From: Chaetomium olivaceum
Lineage: Eukaryota; Ascomycota; Sordariomycetes; Sordariales; Chaetomiaceae
Direction: 5' to 3'
Length of the DNA: 64,000 bases
NCBI GenBank assembly: GCA_039881045.1
Contig: JAYWVB010000004.1
Coordinates: 682,001-746,000, forward strand
Shown: positions 1 to 11,507 of the stretch, one piece after another
Numbering within the stretch: position 1 is the stretch's first letter
How the letters are laid out: each line of letters begins with the position of its first letter
Program-made: the position numbers and the translations under genes
Notes under the pieces: model-generated
What the model was told of the DNA's origin: nothing
What the model saw: only the letters and a program-made list of their open reading frames with translations
Database searches by the model: none

Positions 1-2
1 AC

Positions 3-164
3 CTGGACCGGGCGGAGCTGCGCGAGGTGGTGATGCGCGAGCTGGGGATCCGGGTGGTCGACGACGGGGACGGGCCCGAGCCAAAGGTTACGATCGCGTG
101 CACCGATTCGACGCTCGACAAGCCGAAGATGGTTGTGACGGTGCGGCCGGTGACGGATGTGTGA
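3..164 (+). CDS. C-terminal tail of an unrecognised protein (partial)
   Basis: An open frame without a start runs from the window edge to a TGA at 162-164, giving about 53 residues. The tail is acidic and then mixed, ending in VRPVTDV. No domain can be recognised from so short a piece. It is called coding because the frame is open from the edge, GC-rich like the other genes here, and the composition turns AT-rich directly after the stop. The upstream part lies outside the window. Confidence 0.5.
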   Translation: MDRAELREVVMRELGIRVVDDGDGPEPKVTIACTDSTLDKPKMVVTVRPVTDV

Positions 165-744
165 TCTGTCTGAGGTGTGACCTCTTATGTTTGAACTTGA
201 CACCTCTTTTTTTCTTGCATTGGTCAGCGGGTTTCCTTTTTTTTTCGTTTTCTTTAATATCTACATCACGATACGGTATACACCAACACGGCGGTACAGT
301 ACAGTACATGGCTGCGGGATTCGGAATTGGCTACGGGGTTGGGAAGCGGATATTATATCACGGTGCTCTTGTTTGAGGTGGCGGCGCGGCAGACCCGCCC
401 CCGTGGTGGGATTCATGACCGGACTGGGTGTACATGTACATGGTATTCTTGCTCCAACAGTTTAAGGTACTTTTGGGCGGCTGATGAAATTGACGAAGTT
501 TGATGATGGGGGCATTGGTTATTTATCATGTTTGTTAGCGGTACTCGATATCGAGTCGTAAAAGTTGAAGTTACCTAGTTTTGGATCTTGAGAAACCACA
601 CAGTTGGTCCGATTCTCCGATTCTGTCGACGATGTATGGTTAAAGTCAAAAAGCAAAAAGTCAAGTCAGAAACAAAAGAATTCCGTCTCGGGAGTCTAGA
701 GACAAGAATAAAGAGGTGTTCTGTCCGTTTTCTGGAAACAAGGA
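165..744. other. Intergenic, no gene seen
   Basis: This stretch holds T-rich tracts and only short overlapping frames on both strands without domain signals. It probably contains the 3' end of the preceding gene. An A-rich patch near 640-690 precedes the tRNA gene. Nothing further is supported. Confidence 0.5.
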
Positions 745-834
745 CGCCAACGGCGAGACTCGAACTCGCAACATTCAGATCTCTCAATTGGGAATTAAAA
801 GTCTGACGCGCTAAACCGATTGCGCCACGTCGGC
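745..834 (-). tRNA. tRNA-Lys(UUU) with intron
   Basis: Read on the minus strand, a full cloverleaf forms. The acceptor GCCGACG pairs with CGTTGGC with one G-T pair. The D stem is GCGC/GCGC, the anticodon stem TCAGA/TCTGA, and the T arm GCGAG-TTCGAGT-CTCGC. The anticodon loop reads CTTTTAA, so the anticodon is UUU (plus positions 797-799). About 15 extra bases sit at the usual intron place just 3' of the anticodon (about 781-795). The mature length of about 75 nt is normal. The gene looks functional. Confidence 0.9.
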
Positions 835-1525
835 TGGAACGGAGTGGATGACAGCCAAAGTTTGCTCATGAACCTACCAAAGGGCATGCGCGTCATGAGA
901 AAACGGCTCAGCGCAAGTCGCCTCATACCATTAGTGCCGCGCAACGTTCTTTTACAACTAAATTAGATTAGTTAAAAGCATAAGCTGCTTGGAGGTGTTC
1001 GCAATAAATTTAATAAGCTATAACTATTTACCTTATTATTTATGCTTGATCTATTCCCGTGCTAACGACTAGATTACGTTAGTAAGGTGGTACTTTACCA
1101 AATTCTTTACAGCTAACACATGAACATATGACCGAGTTCTCAACCTCACATCGGGGGATCTTACATCACTGAAACTTAGGTATGTAGCTAAGGACATATG
1201 TATCATTTATTTCACGTTAACTTAGCTACTGGTAGAAGAAATGACCTGCATGACATACTTACATATATTTAGTTATATGCCGTCGAGTTAGGGGTCCCGT
1301 TCTGGGGCAATGCAGGGCATTTGTTCTGCTGACCGCTTTTGCTACTTTGGATCGTCGTGCATGAGTTGCTGGCCAACCCACCTACGCTGGTCAGTTAGGC
1401 CCGTTAATCCCCCATTTTGTCACAACCGGAAACCCCGTTGGTTTACTTTTAAACATCTACTCTCAAACGCCATACCTTGTGAACTGTCCGATGCCGGTCG
1501 AGCTGCCAAAAGAAGAAGGAAAGAA
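835..1525. other. AT-rich degenerate tract (RIP-like relic)
   Basis: Between about 860 and 1300 the sequence becomes strongly AT-rich, with many TA dinucleotides and stops in all frames, unlike the GC-rich genes on either side. This is the look of a repeat mutated by repeat-induced point mutation, but no transposon domain can be read. GC content recovers from about 1310 towards the following gene, whose first exon seems to begin near 1526. Confidence 0.5.
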
Positions 1526-4095
1526 ATGAACGGGGACGGGCTAGATAACTCCGGGTCTATTTACTGCTGTCCGCTGTGTGGATGGGAAGTATGCGCGTAC
1601 CGGTCTAGGCCGGCCGCTGAAGACCGTGTCAACTTCGAACTTCCCGAGCTCTGGGCGAGGCAGTTCCGGGGGCGTAAGCCGCGTGCAGCCTTTGTCCCGA
1701 CTTTCCGTCGTCTTACAGGACTGACCCTGATGCAGTCTATTTCAACAGGTGGACCAACAACTTTGTGGTCACAGGTGTCGGCATCCACCGGGATCCAGTG
1801 ACGCCGTATTTCCTCGCGTCTCCGGACAGGAACGTGCGCTGGAGCGATGACGGCTACCACGTCAACTGGCGCATCTCCCTGGCTGAAATCAGGGCCGTCT
1901 GGCAGAGTCATCCCGGCATAGAGGATGTCGTCTTTCACGAAGCCTGTTGGGACTTGCTGGAGGAAGCGCTCGCCCCGGCCTCCGTTCCTCTCTCGCGGCT
2001 GCTCACCATCTGTAACTCGCAGCCGACCCCCACCAGCTCCGGCGCCTTGAACTGGGGTCACGACTATGGCGGCGCGACCGTTGTGGACAGGGTGAACTTC
2101 TTCCCGTGGGAAGACGCGGTCGAGGACCGGACGTTCCCGACCCCGGACCCCGTCTTCTACAGTGACCCCTATCACATTCCCGAACTCGCGCATCTTTTTG
2201 CCGAGGAGCCGCAGGAGCCGCCCGCCGCTCCCGTCCGCAAATCCGGCATCGTTATCTCAGCGCAAGCCCAGGGCACAGACTGCTTCGCCGGCATCCCCCT
2301 GGAGCTACGCACGGCCATCGCCATCCTGCTGCCCACCGCCGACGTGCTGAGCGCCCGTCTCGCCTCGAGAGCCTTCCAGCCCGTCTTTCACAGCCAGCAG
2401 TTCTGGGCTTCTCGGTTCGCCGCACCGTCCTCTGACCGCGGGTGGCTCTTTGAAGCACGACGACAGGATCGCACCCGCCTTCCAGCCGGAACGGACTGGC
2501 GGTGGCTGTACCACCGCACCAATAAAACACAGCTCCGGAACCTCTCCCCCGGTCTGTGCAATCGCTTTCGCATCTGGGGGCTCCTCCAACCCCTGCTCAA
2601 CCTCCTCAACCACAACTGGGTCCGCTTTCCCGTTCCCGACGATAAAAACCCGCCTTCTGTCTGGCATCTGAACACCAACGCCATCACCGATGTCGATGCT
2701 GATACCGATGCCGATGCCAACGCCAACACCGACGCCAACACCGATGCCGACCCCAACAGCGATGCGGATATTAATAGTGATGCCAAGGCCGACACCGATG
2801 CCGACCCCAATATTCGTGGTGACGCCCACGCCAACAGTGACGCCGACGCCAACAGCGATGCCCCTGCCGCCGCCCCGCCGCCGCCCACCACCACCGCAGT
2901 CTGTCTCGGCGTGTCAGCGCACATGCTGGCTGTCTCCGACATGGCGGACGGGTTGTGGACGGCGTTTTACAGGGGGTGTCGCGCGCTCAAGCACGTGGAT
3001 ATTGCGGTGCCGGCGGATCTGGTACGGGTCGGGGTGGTTACCGTTGCCGTTGGTGCCGAGGGGGAGGAGTATGTGGCCGGGTTGGTGCTGGAGACGGCGG
3101 GCGGGGAGGTGCTAAGGTTGGGGTATCATCCTGTTGAGGCTGAGGGGGCGGCTGTTGCTCCTGCTGGGGGGGAGGTTAGTTTTGAGGCGGGGGGTTTGTC
3201 GGGGTTTGTTGTGGCGGTGGGGATCCGGGGGGTGCAGGGGTTGCAGTGTGTTGTGAAGGGGGCGGGGCCCGGCGACCGGGTGGTGTTGCCCTGGCTTGGG
3301 TCGCCGGAGGGCGTACCCCGGACGGAGCGCCTTGCTGCTGTTGATGGCCGGGTCGTGGCGGTGATGGCCGCGTTTGATGTAAGTTGGACGCCTTGCTTCC
3401 GAGCGGATTATTCCGTCCGCGCACACCTATATGTCTACATAATCTTTCAGGGCCGTGGAGATACTAACCTGTACGCAGGGATACAAGTTGGTGAGTCTCT
3501 ACATCAACGTCAAACCCGCACCTGCAGCAGCCCCCGGCCCCGACACGCTGGCAACCAACCTACAAAGCGGCGCGCTGTGGTACCCAGACATCCCCCGCCA
3601 ACCCTCTGCCTGAACCAAGACGCCTTCTTTCCGGCCAGGGCCCGCTTTGTCGCGCATTTACAGTACAAGCCACTGATCTGGTGCCACTTCGGGGGTCCTG
3701 GCGGCAAGTATCTCGCCCACCTCACACGCGTCTCGGTGACGAACGGGGATGGTACTCGCCGCATTGCCTTCTTCTTCGGCGAGACTGAGCGTGTGCCCAC
3801 CGAGTGCCGGTCGTTAGGGCGGTTGGGGGGGTTGGCGGCTGCCGCGGAGCGTGAACGGGATGTCGAGTTTCTGGTCGATGGGCCTGGCGGGGAACGTATT
3901 GAGGCAGTTGAGATTGGGCATCGGTTTTGGGAGGACGGGAAGGGCCGGCCTTGGGAGGTAGAGCTAGGGATTATGGTCTGGTTTAAGGTTTGTTTTGTCC
4001 TCGATTCCCTCCCTCTTGCTTCGCCTGCAGTTCAAGTTGGCTGGCCTCTTGTTTTGTTCACTCACTCAATCACTCCCTTCCCTCGTTTCATCTAG
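1526..4095 (+). CDS. F-box-like protein, frame-broken
   Basis: Resembles the large fungal family that joins an N-terminal CPLCG zinc-like motif (exon from about 1526), a conserved WRISLAEIRAVW block and an F-box-like segment (about 2280-2420: GIPLELRTAIAILL). Its C-terminal domain carries a HFGGPGGKYLAHL motif near 3690. Such proteins may be substrate adaptors of SCF ubiquitin ligases; that role is inferred from the F-box only. An intron at 3379-3478 (gtaagt to gcag) joins cleanly. Two breaks remain. The first exon cannot be joined in frame through the obvious gtaagc/cttacag intron (1674-1718). The reading also shifts by one base near 3595, inside a C-rich run. A Asp/Ala/Asn repeat interrupts the middle. 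The start at 1526 precedes the CPLCG motif. The stop at 4095 is uncertain, because a further intron near 3985-4030 is possible. Confidence 0.6.
2687..2872 (+). repeat. Imperfect GATGCC hexanucleotide repeat in coding frame
   Basis: About 185 bases of imperfect 6-bp repeat (GATGCC/AACACC/GACGCC variants) encode alternating Asp, Ala, Asn and Thr between the F-box and C-terminal halves of the surrounding gene. The opposite strand reads Gly-Ile/Val repeats, which explains the long minus-strand frames here. It looks like a microsatellite expansion kept in frame. Confidence 0.8.
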
Positions 4096-4740
4096 CTTCG
4101 CACCAACCGCGGAAGGTCATGCCTTATTTCTAGTCCCGAGTTCGGGGAAGCGACAGACACTAGGACGGTCTCGGCTGCCCCAGGAGCGGCCATTACTGGC
4201 TTGTATGCTAGCCAGGTACGCATCATGAAACCAATCCCATGTCATACAGGACTATTGCTAAGGGTGTTGCTAAAATCGTTTCTCGTTCCAGCGACCCGAA
4301 GGAGGATACGGTATGGCTGCTCTCGGGGTCATTGCAGAAGCGGTTGGGATAGCTGGTCAAACACAGGTAGCGCCATCAAGTTGCTACGTACCGTAGTGGA
4401 AGAATGTAGGGGGCACCTACGTTAGTTGGCTCAAAGCACGGTAGTTTTAGCAAAGTGAGCAAAATACCTAGGTACCTTACCTATGGTTGCTCCCACACGT
4501 ACGGTTGCTGCATTGCCCCGCCCATCATACCATTATAATTGGCCAAATTTGCGGCCAACTCCCTCGCAGCCTTGTATTACATACCGAGCTGCCTCAGCTG
4601 AAGCGGGTGTGCCAATATTTAACGTGCCTTCAACCCCGCCTTTTTCGCCCGATCTCCAGGCTTATTTATCCTATTCCAATGTCGGGGAACCGTGGCGAAG
4701 AAACGAAAGCACAACGGCCGTCCCCGGAGCACTCACAGCA
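4096..4740. other. Intergenic / 5' region of the NACHT gene
   Basis: Only short frames occur. The plus-strand frame containing the next gene stays open upstream to 4483. Its residues before 4741 are low-complexity and unlike a domain, so this stretch is taken as leader and promoter. A pyrimidine-rich stretch is visible near 4600-4680. Confidence 0.5.
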
Positions 4741-7700
4741 ATGGCCGGTAACGATCAAAGTGCCCATGGTTCTCTTATCACAAAGTTCAAGGATGTTTTT
4801 AAACACTCTTTCCGGGGTCGAGACGATGGGGCCAAGCAAAATGTTGACAGTACCGAAATAGTCACGAAGTCTGCCACCCCATTATATGGAACTCCAAGCC
4901 AAAGCCCTGGCAACACCACCATGAACACGAGTCAGAAGTCATCGCAACAGCCGGCGACAAAAAGGTCAGGGCCACCATCAGACGGGGCAGAGTCTTCGAT
5001 TTTTGATCTCTGGAACGAGGCATACGAGGATCTTCGAGCTAAGGAGAAACCTGTCATTGACAAGTACGAGTCTGTACTCAGCGGCCAGCTGGACGCTAGT
5101 GCCAGTACAACAACTGCCGTCTCCAGCAGCGAGGTAAACAGACTCAAACAAATGGAGACAGTTTTGGCTAGCAAAATGGACGAGGTCAACGGGAACACTT
5201 GGAGGCTCTCGTTCGGCAGCTACGAGATTTCCGTGAGGGACGTCGTCAAGAACGTCGCCTCGGTCGTCAGCTCGGCCAATGACTATATTAAGGGCGCCGT
5301 GAGCGCAAGCCCGCCCGCTGCGATTGCATGGGCAGGTGTCAGCCTCCTTCTGCCAGTAAGTCCGTTCGGCTGTTATCACTCACATATATATCCCACTCCA
5401 GATGGGCCAGGAGATAAACTAACCACGCTGCTAGTTTCTACTCAACCCCTCGGAGGAGATGGCAGCCCTCGCCGAAGGTCTTGAGTACGTTTCCAATATC
5501 ATTGCCCTGAGCAAGATGAGAGAAGATCTATTTGCTCGTCGATATGAAGTCTATGACGCCAAACGTCATTCGAGAGATTTTGAGTTGTCCTACGCCGGGT
5601 ACAAAGCCAGTCTGAAAGAACTCTACGTTCGCGTCCTGAGATTCCAGGCCATCGTAGTTTGGTATTTGCAGAAGAGCTCCCCGGCCAGGGTGGCAGCAGA
5701 CCTTGTGAAGTGGAACGACTGGAAAGAGTTGCTCAGTAGTATCCAAGCTCAGGAGGAGACCTTCGGCAAGGTCAGTGAGCACTGGAAAGACACTCGATTC
5801 GAGGAGGAGAGTCGCGATCTCAAGAAGAGACATTCCGAGTTGATGGACCAATGGGACAAGAGCTTGGAGAGGTTGGACGCCATCGGTGGTGATCTCTCCA
5901 GCCTGCGAACTGCAATTGAGCTGCAGCAGAAGGATGGGCAGAGACAAGACATGTTAAACTGGCTCTCGGAATTCGATCACACCAGTGATTATAACGCGGT
6001 TATGGAGACACACACAACTGACACTTGTGGGTGGCTCGTCGAGCATTCCACTTTCAAGGCATGGCAGAAGGGCAACCACTCGCTGTTATGGCTTTATGGG
6101 ATTGGTACGTGAAACACCATGCAAGTGTCTGTTGCAGCAGTGTTGCTGACAAACTAACTTTGGGCCTGTGTTAGCTGGATCCGGGAAGTCGGTCCTCAGG
6201 TGCGTCATGCCTACCTTTCCTCGTAGCTTTACTCGCTATGAACGACCCATCTGACCGCAATCCCAGTTCTTTCGTTATCAAGCGTCTAACAGAAAGCTAC
6301 GGTTCGGACCCTCGCACTGCCATAGCGTACTTCTACTTCAGCTTCAGGGATCGAGCGCAGCAGAATCCAAAGGTGATGCTGCGATCCCTTACTAAACAGC
6401 TCTGTGCGCAGCGACCCGACACCCCTGAGCTTGTCAGAAGCTTTCTGCGCCGATACAAGGAAGCTGGGGGGCAACCATCCATAACAGAACTAGAAGACGC
6501 TCTCATTGCTGCCTTCCACGGATTCTCCAACGTGTACATCGTTCTCGATGCTTTGGATGAGTGTCCTGCCGAGGGGAAGTATCGCGAAGCCCTCTTCGAG
6601 AGCCTAGGCCGCATCATCAAGATTAAACCGCCAAATCTTCATCTCATTTGTACGAGCCGCGAAGAAAGTGATATAAAAGCAGCATTTGACACGTTCCTTG
6701 AACAACCGTCGTCGTCGTCGATAGCCTTAGCAGCACACCGCGGCGATGTTGACCGTGACATTGGCGTCTTCATCGACCACGCCCTAAGCGCAAAGCGATA
6801 CGGTTCCTGGCCAGCTGAAATCAAAGCTTTTGCCAAACAGGAGTTGGTAAAGAAGGCAGATGGGATGTAAGAACCCCCACACCGGAGAACTGTGTAAGGG
6901 CAGCCTTTTCTTGCTGATGCTAACATTTCTGCGTCTCCTTCTCAGGTTCCAGTATGTGGCTTGTCAACTTGATGAGCTCCGTGCACTCTCGGCTGAGGGA
7001 CCTATTCGGAAGGCGTTAGAGAGCCTCCCGGTCGGACTAGATGCCACCTACGACAGGGCCCTGCTCCGCATTCATCCAGAGCAACGGAACCGCGTTGCCA
7101 ATGCTCTAAAGTGGCTTGCCTTCTCCGTCCGATCTCTCACCATCGATGAATTTGCCGAGGCATTCGTCTTGGATCGCGAAAACCTGGCGTCTTTGCAGAA
7201 AGATCGCTTATTCAATGCCGAAGACGTTCTTCAGTATCTCCCTAGTCTCATCACCACGGTGCCACCAACCCGGAAGGTGAAGGGACCAACAGTAAGGTTC
7301 TCACACTTCTCTGTCAAGGAATACATCACGTCGGAGCGTCTCCTCCGAGGCAAGAACGCGGCGCGGAGCCTTTACTTCAGCGAGACAGATGCCCATATCC
7401 ACATCGCTTACACTTGTGCCGCCATCATCTTCCCTTCGCAACAGCAACAAAAAAAGCTGCCAACGCCACTACGCCCATACGCCCAGTCCAACTTCAACTC
7501 CCACGTCGACAAGATCCTGGACCACCCGCTAACGTCCAAGTCCAGCAGCATCGCCATGGAGACGTTCCTGCCGCAGGAACTACCGTATGGCATGAGCAGG
7601 GCAATGTTCGCCTTCCAGCTGCAGCTAGACTTTATCGCGTATCTGTTAGCCACAGGTCAGTCCGATAAAGCCGAGCGGGAGATCAAACGCACCCGAGAGT

Positions 7701-8716
7701 TTCTCAACAAGGGGTTCCGTGGCTGGCAGTCCATGTTCGACGAACTCCTGAGATACGAACTGAAGATGTGCCTGGGCCTTGGCCGCTACGAAGAGGCCGT
7801 GACGCTGGCCACGAAATGTATCCGCCACACCGAAAAGATGTCGTGGCCACCGCCGCCGCCCCCGCCTGACCTACAGGTTGAAGACCCTCCCCCGCGCTTC
7901 CCCCTTGACCCGACCAAGCTTCCCAAGAACCCTGGCTTGTGGCTATTGGCGGCCGACCGGTCGGTGGCGCTGCAGGCTCAATCGCACGCCGAAGCCCGAC
8001 TGGGCTCGCGCAAAAGGTCGACGAAGCTTGCGGCCCAAGCCGAGGTCGACTTGGCCATGGTGGTGCGCGACATGAACAACCTCTTGGGCGACTCGGAGTG
8101 GCAGAGCAACAACAGCAGCGCTGGCGGTATGGAAAACAGCAATTTATACGGCGCCATGATACAGGAACAGTGCCTCGTCGTCGAGATCCTAGCCAGCCTC
8201 GGGGCAAACAACGGCCAAGACGGACTCCACTATGTGAATGCCATCGAGTACTCCAAAAAGTCCGGCTTTGCGCGCATCACAGCCCTGCTGGAGGAGCACC
8301 GGGCCCTGTGCGCCACGCAGCCCCGGCCGGATCTCATCCCAGCGAGGCAAGACCTGGAAAGCTGGATCACGGGCCGGTGGGCGGGCTCGTACCTGCACCG
8401 CTCAGGCGGCCCACGCAAGGACCTCAAGAAGCAGGCCGTGCTGGAACTGCGCGCGGTGGCGGGCGGCGGTGGTGCCTCCTCGGTCGACATCGAGGGCAGC
8501 GCTACCAACGACACGGGCGAGTGGCTTGTTGAGGGAACGGTGTTGACGTTCGGGGAGGTGATTTTGATGTTCTACCTCAAGGACAGCTTATACGAGTGGT
8601 CGTGGGAGTACCATGGATGCGCGAACTTAGATCGGGGTGCCATTGGTGGTTTCTGGGGCTTTCGGGGGGGTTCGCGTGACACTGCCTTGGGGTCTTTTTT
8701 CTTCTTTAGGTGTTGA
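4741..8716 (+). CDS. NLR-like STAND NTPase: NWD-type N-terminus, NACHT, helical repeats, C-terminal beta-barrel-like domain
   Basis: Five exons join in phase: 4741-5355, 5435-6104, 6175-6199, 6267-6866 and 6946-8716, giving about 1226 residues. The first part (about residues 80-400) resembles the N-terminal domain of fungal NWD-type NACHT proteins. The Walker A motif GSGKS lies in the 25-base third exon. Walker B is VLDALDECP (about 6542-6570) and the NACHT end motif is GMFQYVACQLDEL across the last junction. The C-terminal half holds helical, tetratricopeptide-like sequence (about 7600-7830) and a proline run. The final 120 residues carry regularly spaced WAGSY, IEGSA, WSWEYHG and GGFWG motifs, like a small lipocalin-like barrel found at the ends of other fungal proteins. 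Such proteins act in the cytoplasm as nucleotide-switch sensors in allorecognition or defence; the ligand is unknown. The start at 4741 was chosen because residues upstream are low-complexity. No frame break was seen. Confidence 0.88.
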
Positions 8717-9612
8717 GCTCCACTGGACTCTTGAATCGCCGGATCCGATCGAATTGTGGCATGGGGAGCGGGGAGCGAGAGTCATAGGGGCAGGAAGTCG
8801 GGGACTGAACCTGTCGTTGAGTCATTTTGGTTACACATCCTTTTTTTATTAACGAATACGATAACTAGTTATTGCCAAGAGAACTCGGAAGTGATGTAGC
8901 CCCAAGAATTGCTATACACTTTGGGCCCTCGGGACATGAGACGAGCAGCCCGTCAAGAGTTGTAGCAACGCGAGAGTTTGGTTAGGGTTTTCGGCATCTC
9001 CTTCATCCCACACAATGGGCAAACTACCTACCTAGGCAGCAGAGTCGCTACTAGCCCTCCACTATTCCTAGGTATGTATCTACTTTAGTGATCTTTGGTA
9101 TTACCAATGCTCCAACCGAGGGACTGGACATGGTCCTAAAGGCTTCAGTAAGCTGCCTGAACCGGTATGCTATGATTTTAATAGAATGTGCCCTTGTTAC
9201 TCGGAAGCATGGCTTTTTCCACGAGAAAGCATTGTTGGACCGTAGCCATGGGACCTCATGGACCGCATCACACACATAGTAACACACTGGTTTGCCACCC
9301 TCTTGAATCGATTAATATAGGTAGTTACTGTAATTGACTATACCAATTCGAGGATAACTTTATAACCTAACAATATAATCCTGTCCGGAGGACAATATTG
9401 CGCTCAAACTTTTGGAAATTACTATACGAAACAAGAGGGACCGTGCCCGCTGCGCGCGGGCACGCCAAAGGAAGCCTGGAGGAACGGGCCGGCGCAGTTA
9501 GCCCACGGCCGCAATACAATGCTGTCGTGCGATTAGTTTCAGGCCGCTTGTCAGGCCGCTTGCCGAATGTTGAGAAAGCAAGCAAAGGCAGTTCTTTGGT
9601 CAATCTCAAAAT
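8717..9612. other. Intergenic with a strong hairpin
   Basis: The sequence is AT-rich with no credible gene. At 9443-9463 a perfect 8-bp stem (GTGCCCGC/GCGGGCAC) with a 5-base loop stands out. It lies just left of the Helitron-derived block and could be a terminal hairpin of an element, but no CTRR end could be matched beside it. Confidence 0.5.
9443..9463. repeat. Perfect GC-rich inverted repeat (hairpin)
   Basis: Eight paired bases, GTGCCCGC and GCGGGCAC, flank the loop TGCGC. The surroundings are AT-rich, so the hairpin is conspicuous. Its role is unknown; termination of a mobile element or a transcript are both possible. Confidence 0.6.
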
Positions 9613-11064
9613 CTAGTCATACAGCCGCGCCTTCTTTTTTCCCGCTGTGGATCTCTTGCTTCTGGCCGGTTCCGGAGGGCTTGGTTCCTTCCTTTTCTTT
9701 GTCGGGGTACTGCTATTCGACACGAATTGAGCGTCCAACAATTCCTCTGTGTCCGAAGCGCCGTTCGAGTCATCGCCATCTAGATCAACGGTTAGGCGAG
9801 CCGTGGGTCTGGCAGGCGGCGATCCATACCTGAAGATGGAACTGTGAACATCGGGGCAGGGTCCGCCGTGATTGAAGCCACTGGTGCTCCAGGGCTGGCT
9901 GCTAGTGCGGTCGTTTCGCGTTCTGTGGTCTTTGGGGCAACCATCGAGGCAGAAGATCTAATCTGAGGTGACGAAGTGGGGTTTTGAGCACGGTTGGGTG
10001 ACGAGAATGGGTTTCTGCTTGCGACTCCTCCGGGGCCAGCTGGGCGTGGTGTCGTAGGTGACTTGTCGACAAGGTTCGATGATTTTGACGTGGGTGTATT
10101 GTTGGTAGACAAGGAATTCTGCCGAATGAATTCCCAGTTGTCGGCGAGGATTACCAGGATTCGAACGCTGGAGTCGACCAGCTGAGATCCTCGGATCAGG
10201 TCGCGGTCCAGGACCCCCACGAGTCGACCACTGCACGCGATCCACGACCCCTTAGAAAGGGGTTTGCGGCGGTCCGCATCCACCCGGCAAGAGACTTCCA
10301 GGGTTGCTGGTCGACGGGGAAGAGAACGAGGACATGGCATATGTGTATGCCTTTGCGAGGAGGGCGGTCGTTCTCCGGCTGCAAGTAAGACCCGAGTTTG
10401 ACGAACACCGAAGTCTTGATCAGCGGCTCAGGCCAGACTCCCTCCTTGATGTGGAAGGTATCTAGGTCGACAGGGCCGGCAAAGGATACATGTGCTGAAG
10501 TGGTTGGCCAGAGAGCTGTCTCGTCAGGACCACCGAGCTGGCTGGGGATGACACTTGGAAGCGTTAGCAGCCAGGTTCTGCTTCAGTGCAAAATAATAGC
10601 GCGTACGGAGTCAAGCCGTCATCGCGCGGCAGTGCCAGTGCCACCTGTACAGACTGCAATTCGTCTGTCTCCCACCCGCTGAATCCTACGCCTTGGAAGG
10701 TGAGCTTGTTTGGGAAAAGTCGGGCGACGATACTGAACCACTTCCCTTCCCAGTCCTCTTCCAGCGTTGCTATTCTCGCTTCGGTGTTGAACATGGAGAG
10801 TATCAATGGAAGCCCCGAGCTTTCTTCGTCTCTAGTACTCAGGAGGCGCGGGTACAGCTCCTGGATAAAAGCGGGGTGGATGAATGATAGGAAGGTCCCG
10901 GCCTTGAAGTTTCCTGCACTCGTGTATCGGGAGCCAGATGGGAGAATGTCGCATTGGGCCAAGTCGGAGTGGTAGGTGACGATGAGATCCGAACCGATTG
11001 TCCCTGGTCTCGTTTGTTTGGCCGTGGGGGGATCGGGTAGACGGCAGAGACGGAAGAAGCCATG
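9613..11064 (-). CDS. Uncharacterised protein divergent from a Helitron helicase; possible OB-fold segment
   Basis: Read leftwards from ATG 11064 (MASSVSAVYPIPP). Two introns are visible. One lies near 10560-10610 (GTACGC with a GCTAAC branch and AG). The other is 9829-9780 (GTATGG to CTAG). The C-terminus is basic and ends KKKARLYD. The middle segment WIACSGRLVGVLDRD followed by VRILVILADNWEFI alternates like the strands of an OB-fold, but this is only a resemblance. Two one-base deletions break the frame, one in a CCCCCC run near 11025 and one near 10240. The gene is head-to-head with the Pif1 helicase, so it may be a Helitron accessory gene or captured cargo. A replication-protein-A-like role would fit Helitron biology but is inference. 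Confidence 0.5.
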
Positions 11065-11507
11065 GCGGCGTTAGTAGCGTTCCAGCTTCTATCAATAAAG
11101 AATTGAGTTCTAGGAGAAAGGCTGGAGGGACAGAGAATGTTGAGTGCTGTTCCTTGAAGAATAAATGCTGAACTCACTGTGGGGAAATCAATTCCTGCTT
11201 TTAGCAACGATCTAACCTTGCCTTCCATATAACACGCCGCGACACTAAGCTGGGTTCTGAAACGCAATCTAGCAAGCCATATCGTCATATCAGGTATCGA
11301 ATTGGCAGACTTGGTAAGGATTCTCGCTCGAGAGGTGATGACACAGACGGAGTGTGTTCGGGATATCTTCACAAACACGATAGGTTTGGTTCCGAGGGCG
11401 GAGATGCAACGATCCGTAGGTCTTTGCTTATGTGACACTAACAACAGAGACTGATGCTGTTTGAAGAATCAACCTGGAGGCTGTGATCCTGGTTGATGTG
11501 CATTGTG
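11065..11507. other. Region between divergent genes
   Basis: About 440 bases separate the minus-strand gene and the helicase. Minus-strand frames remain open through much of it but show no domain. The Rep part expected upstream of a Helitron helicase is absent, so the junction may mark a deletion. Confidence 0.4.

Noticed and set aside
1674..1718. Simple GT-AG intron joining the first two exons of the F-box gene
   Set aside because: Donor GTAAGC and acceptor TTACAG look right, but joining them puts the second exon out of frame. A GC donor two bases upstream would restore the frame but is a poor site, so no firm call is made.
2305..2942. Long minus-strand frames with Gly-Ile-Gly-Val repeats
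   Set aside because: They are antisense shadows of the GATGCC repeat and F-box exon on the plus strand, which carries the recognisable domain.
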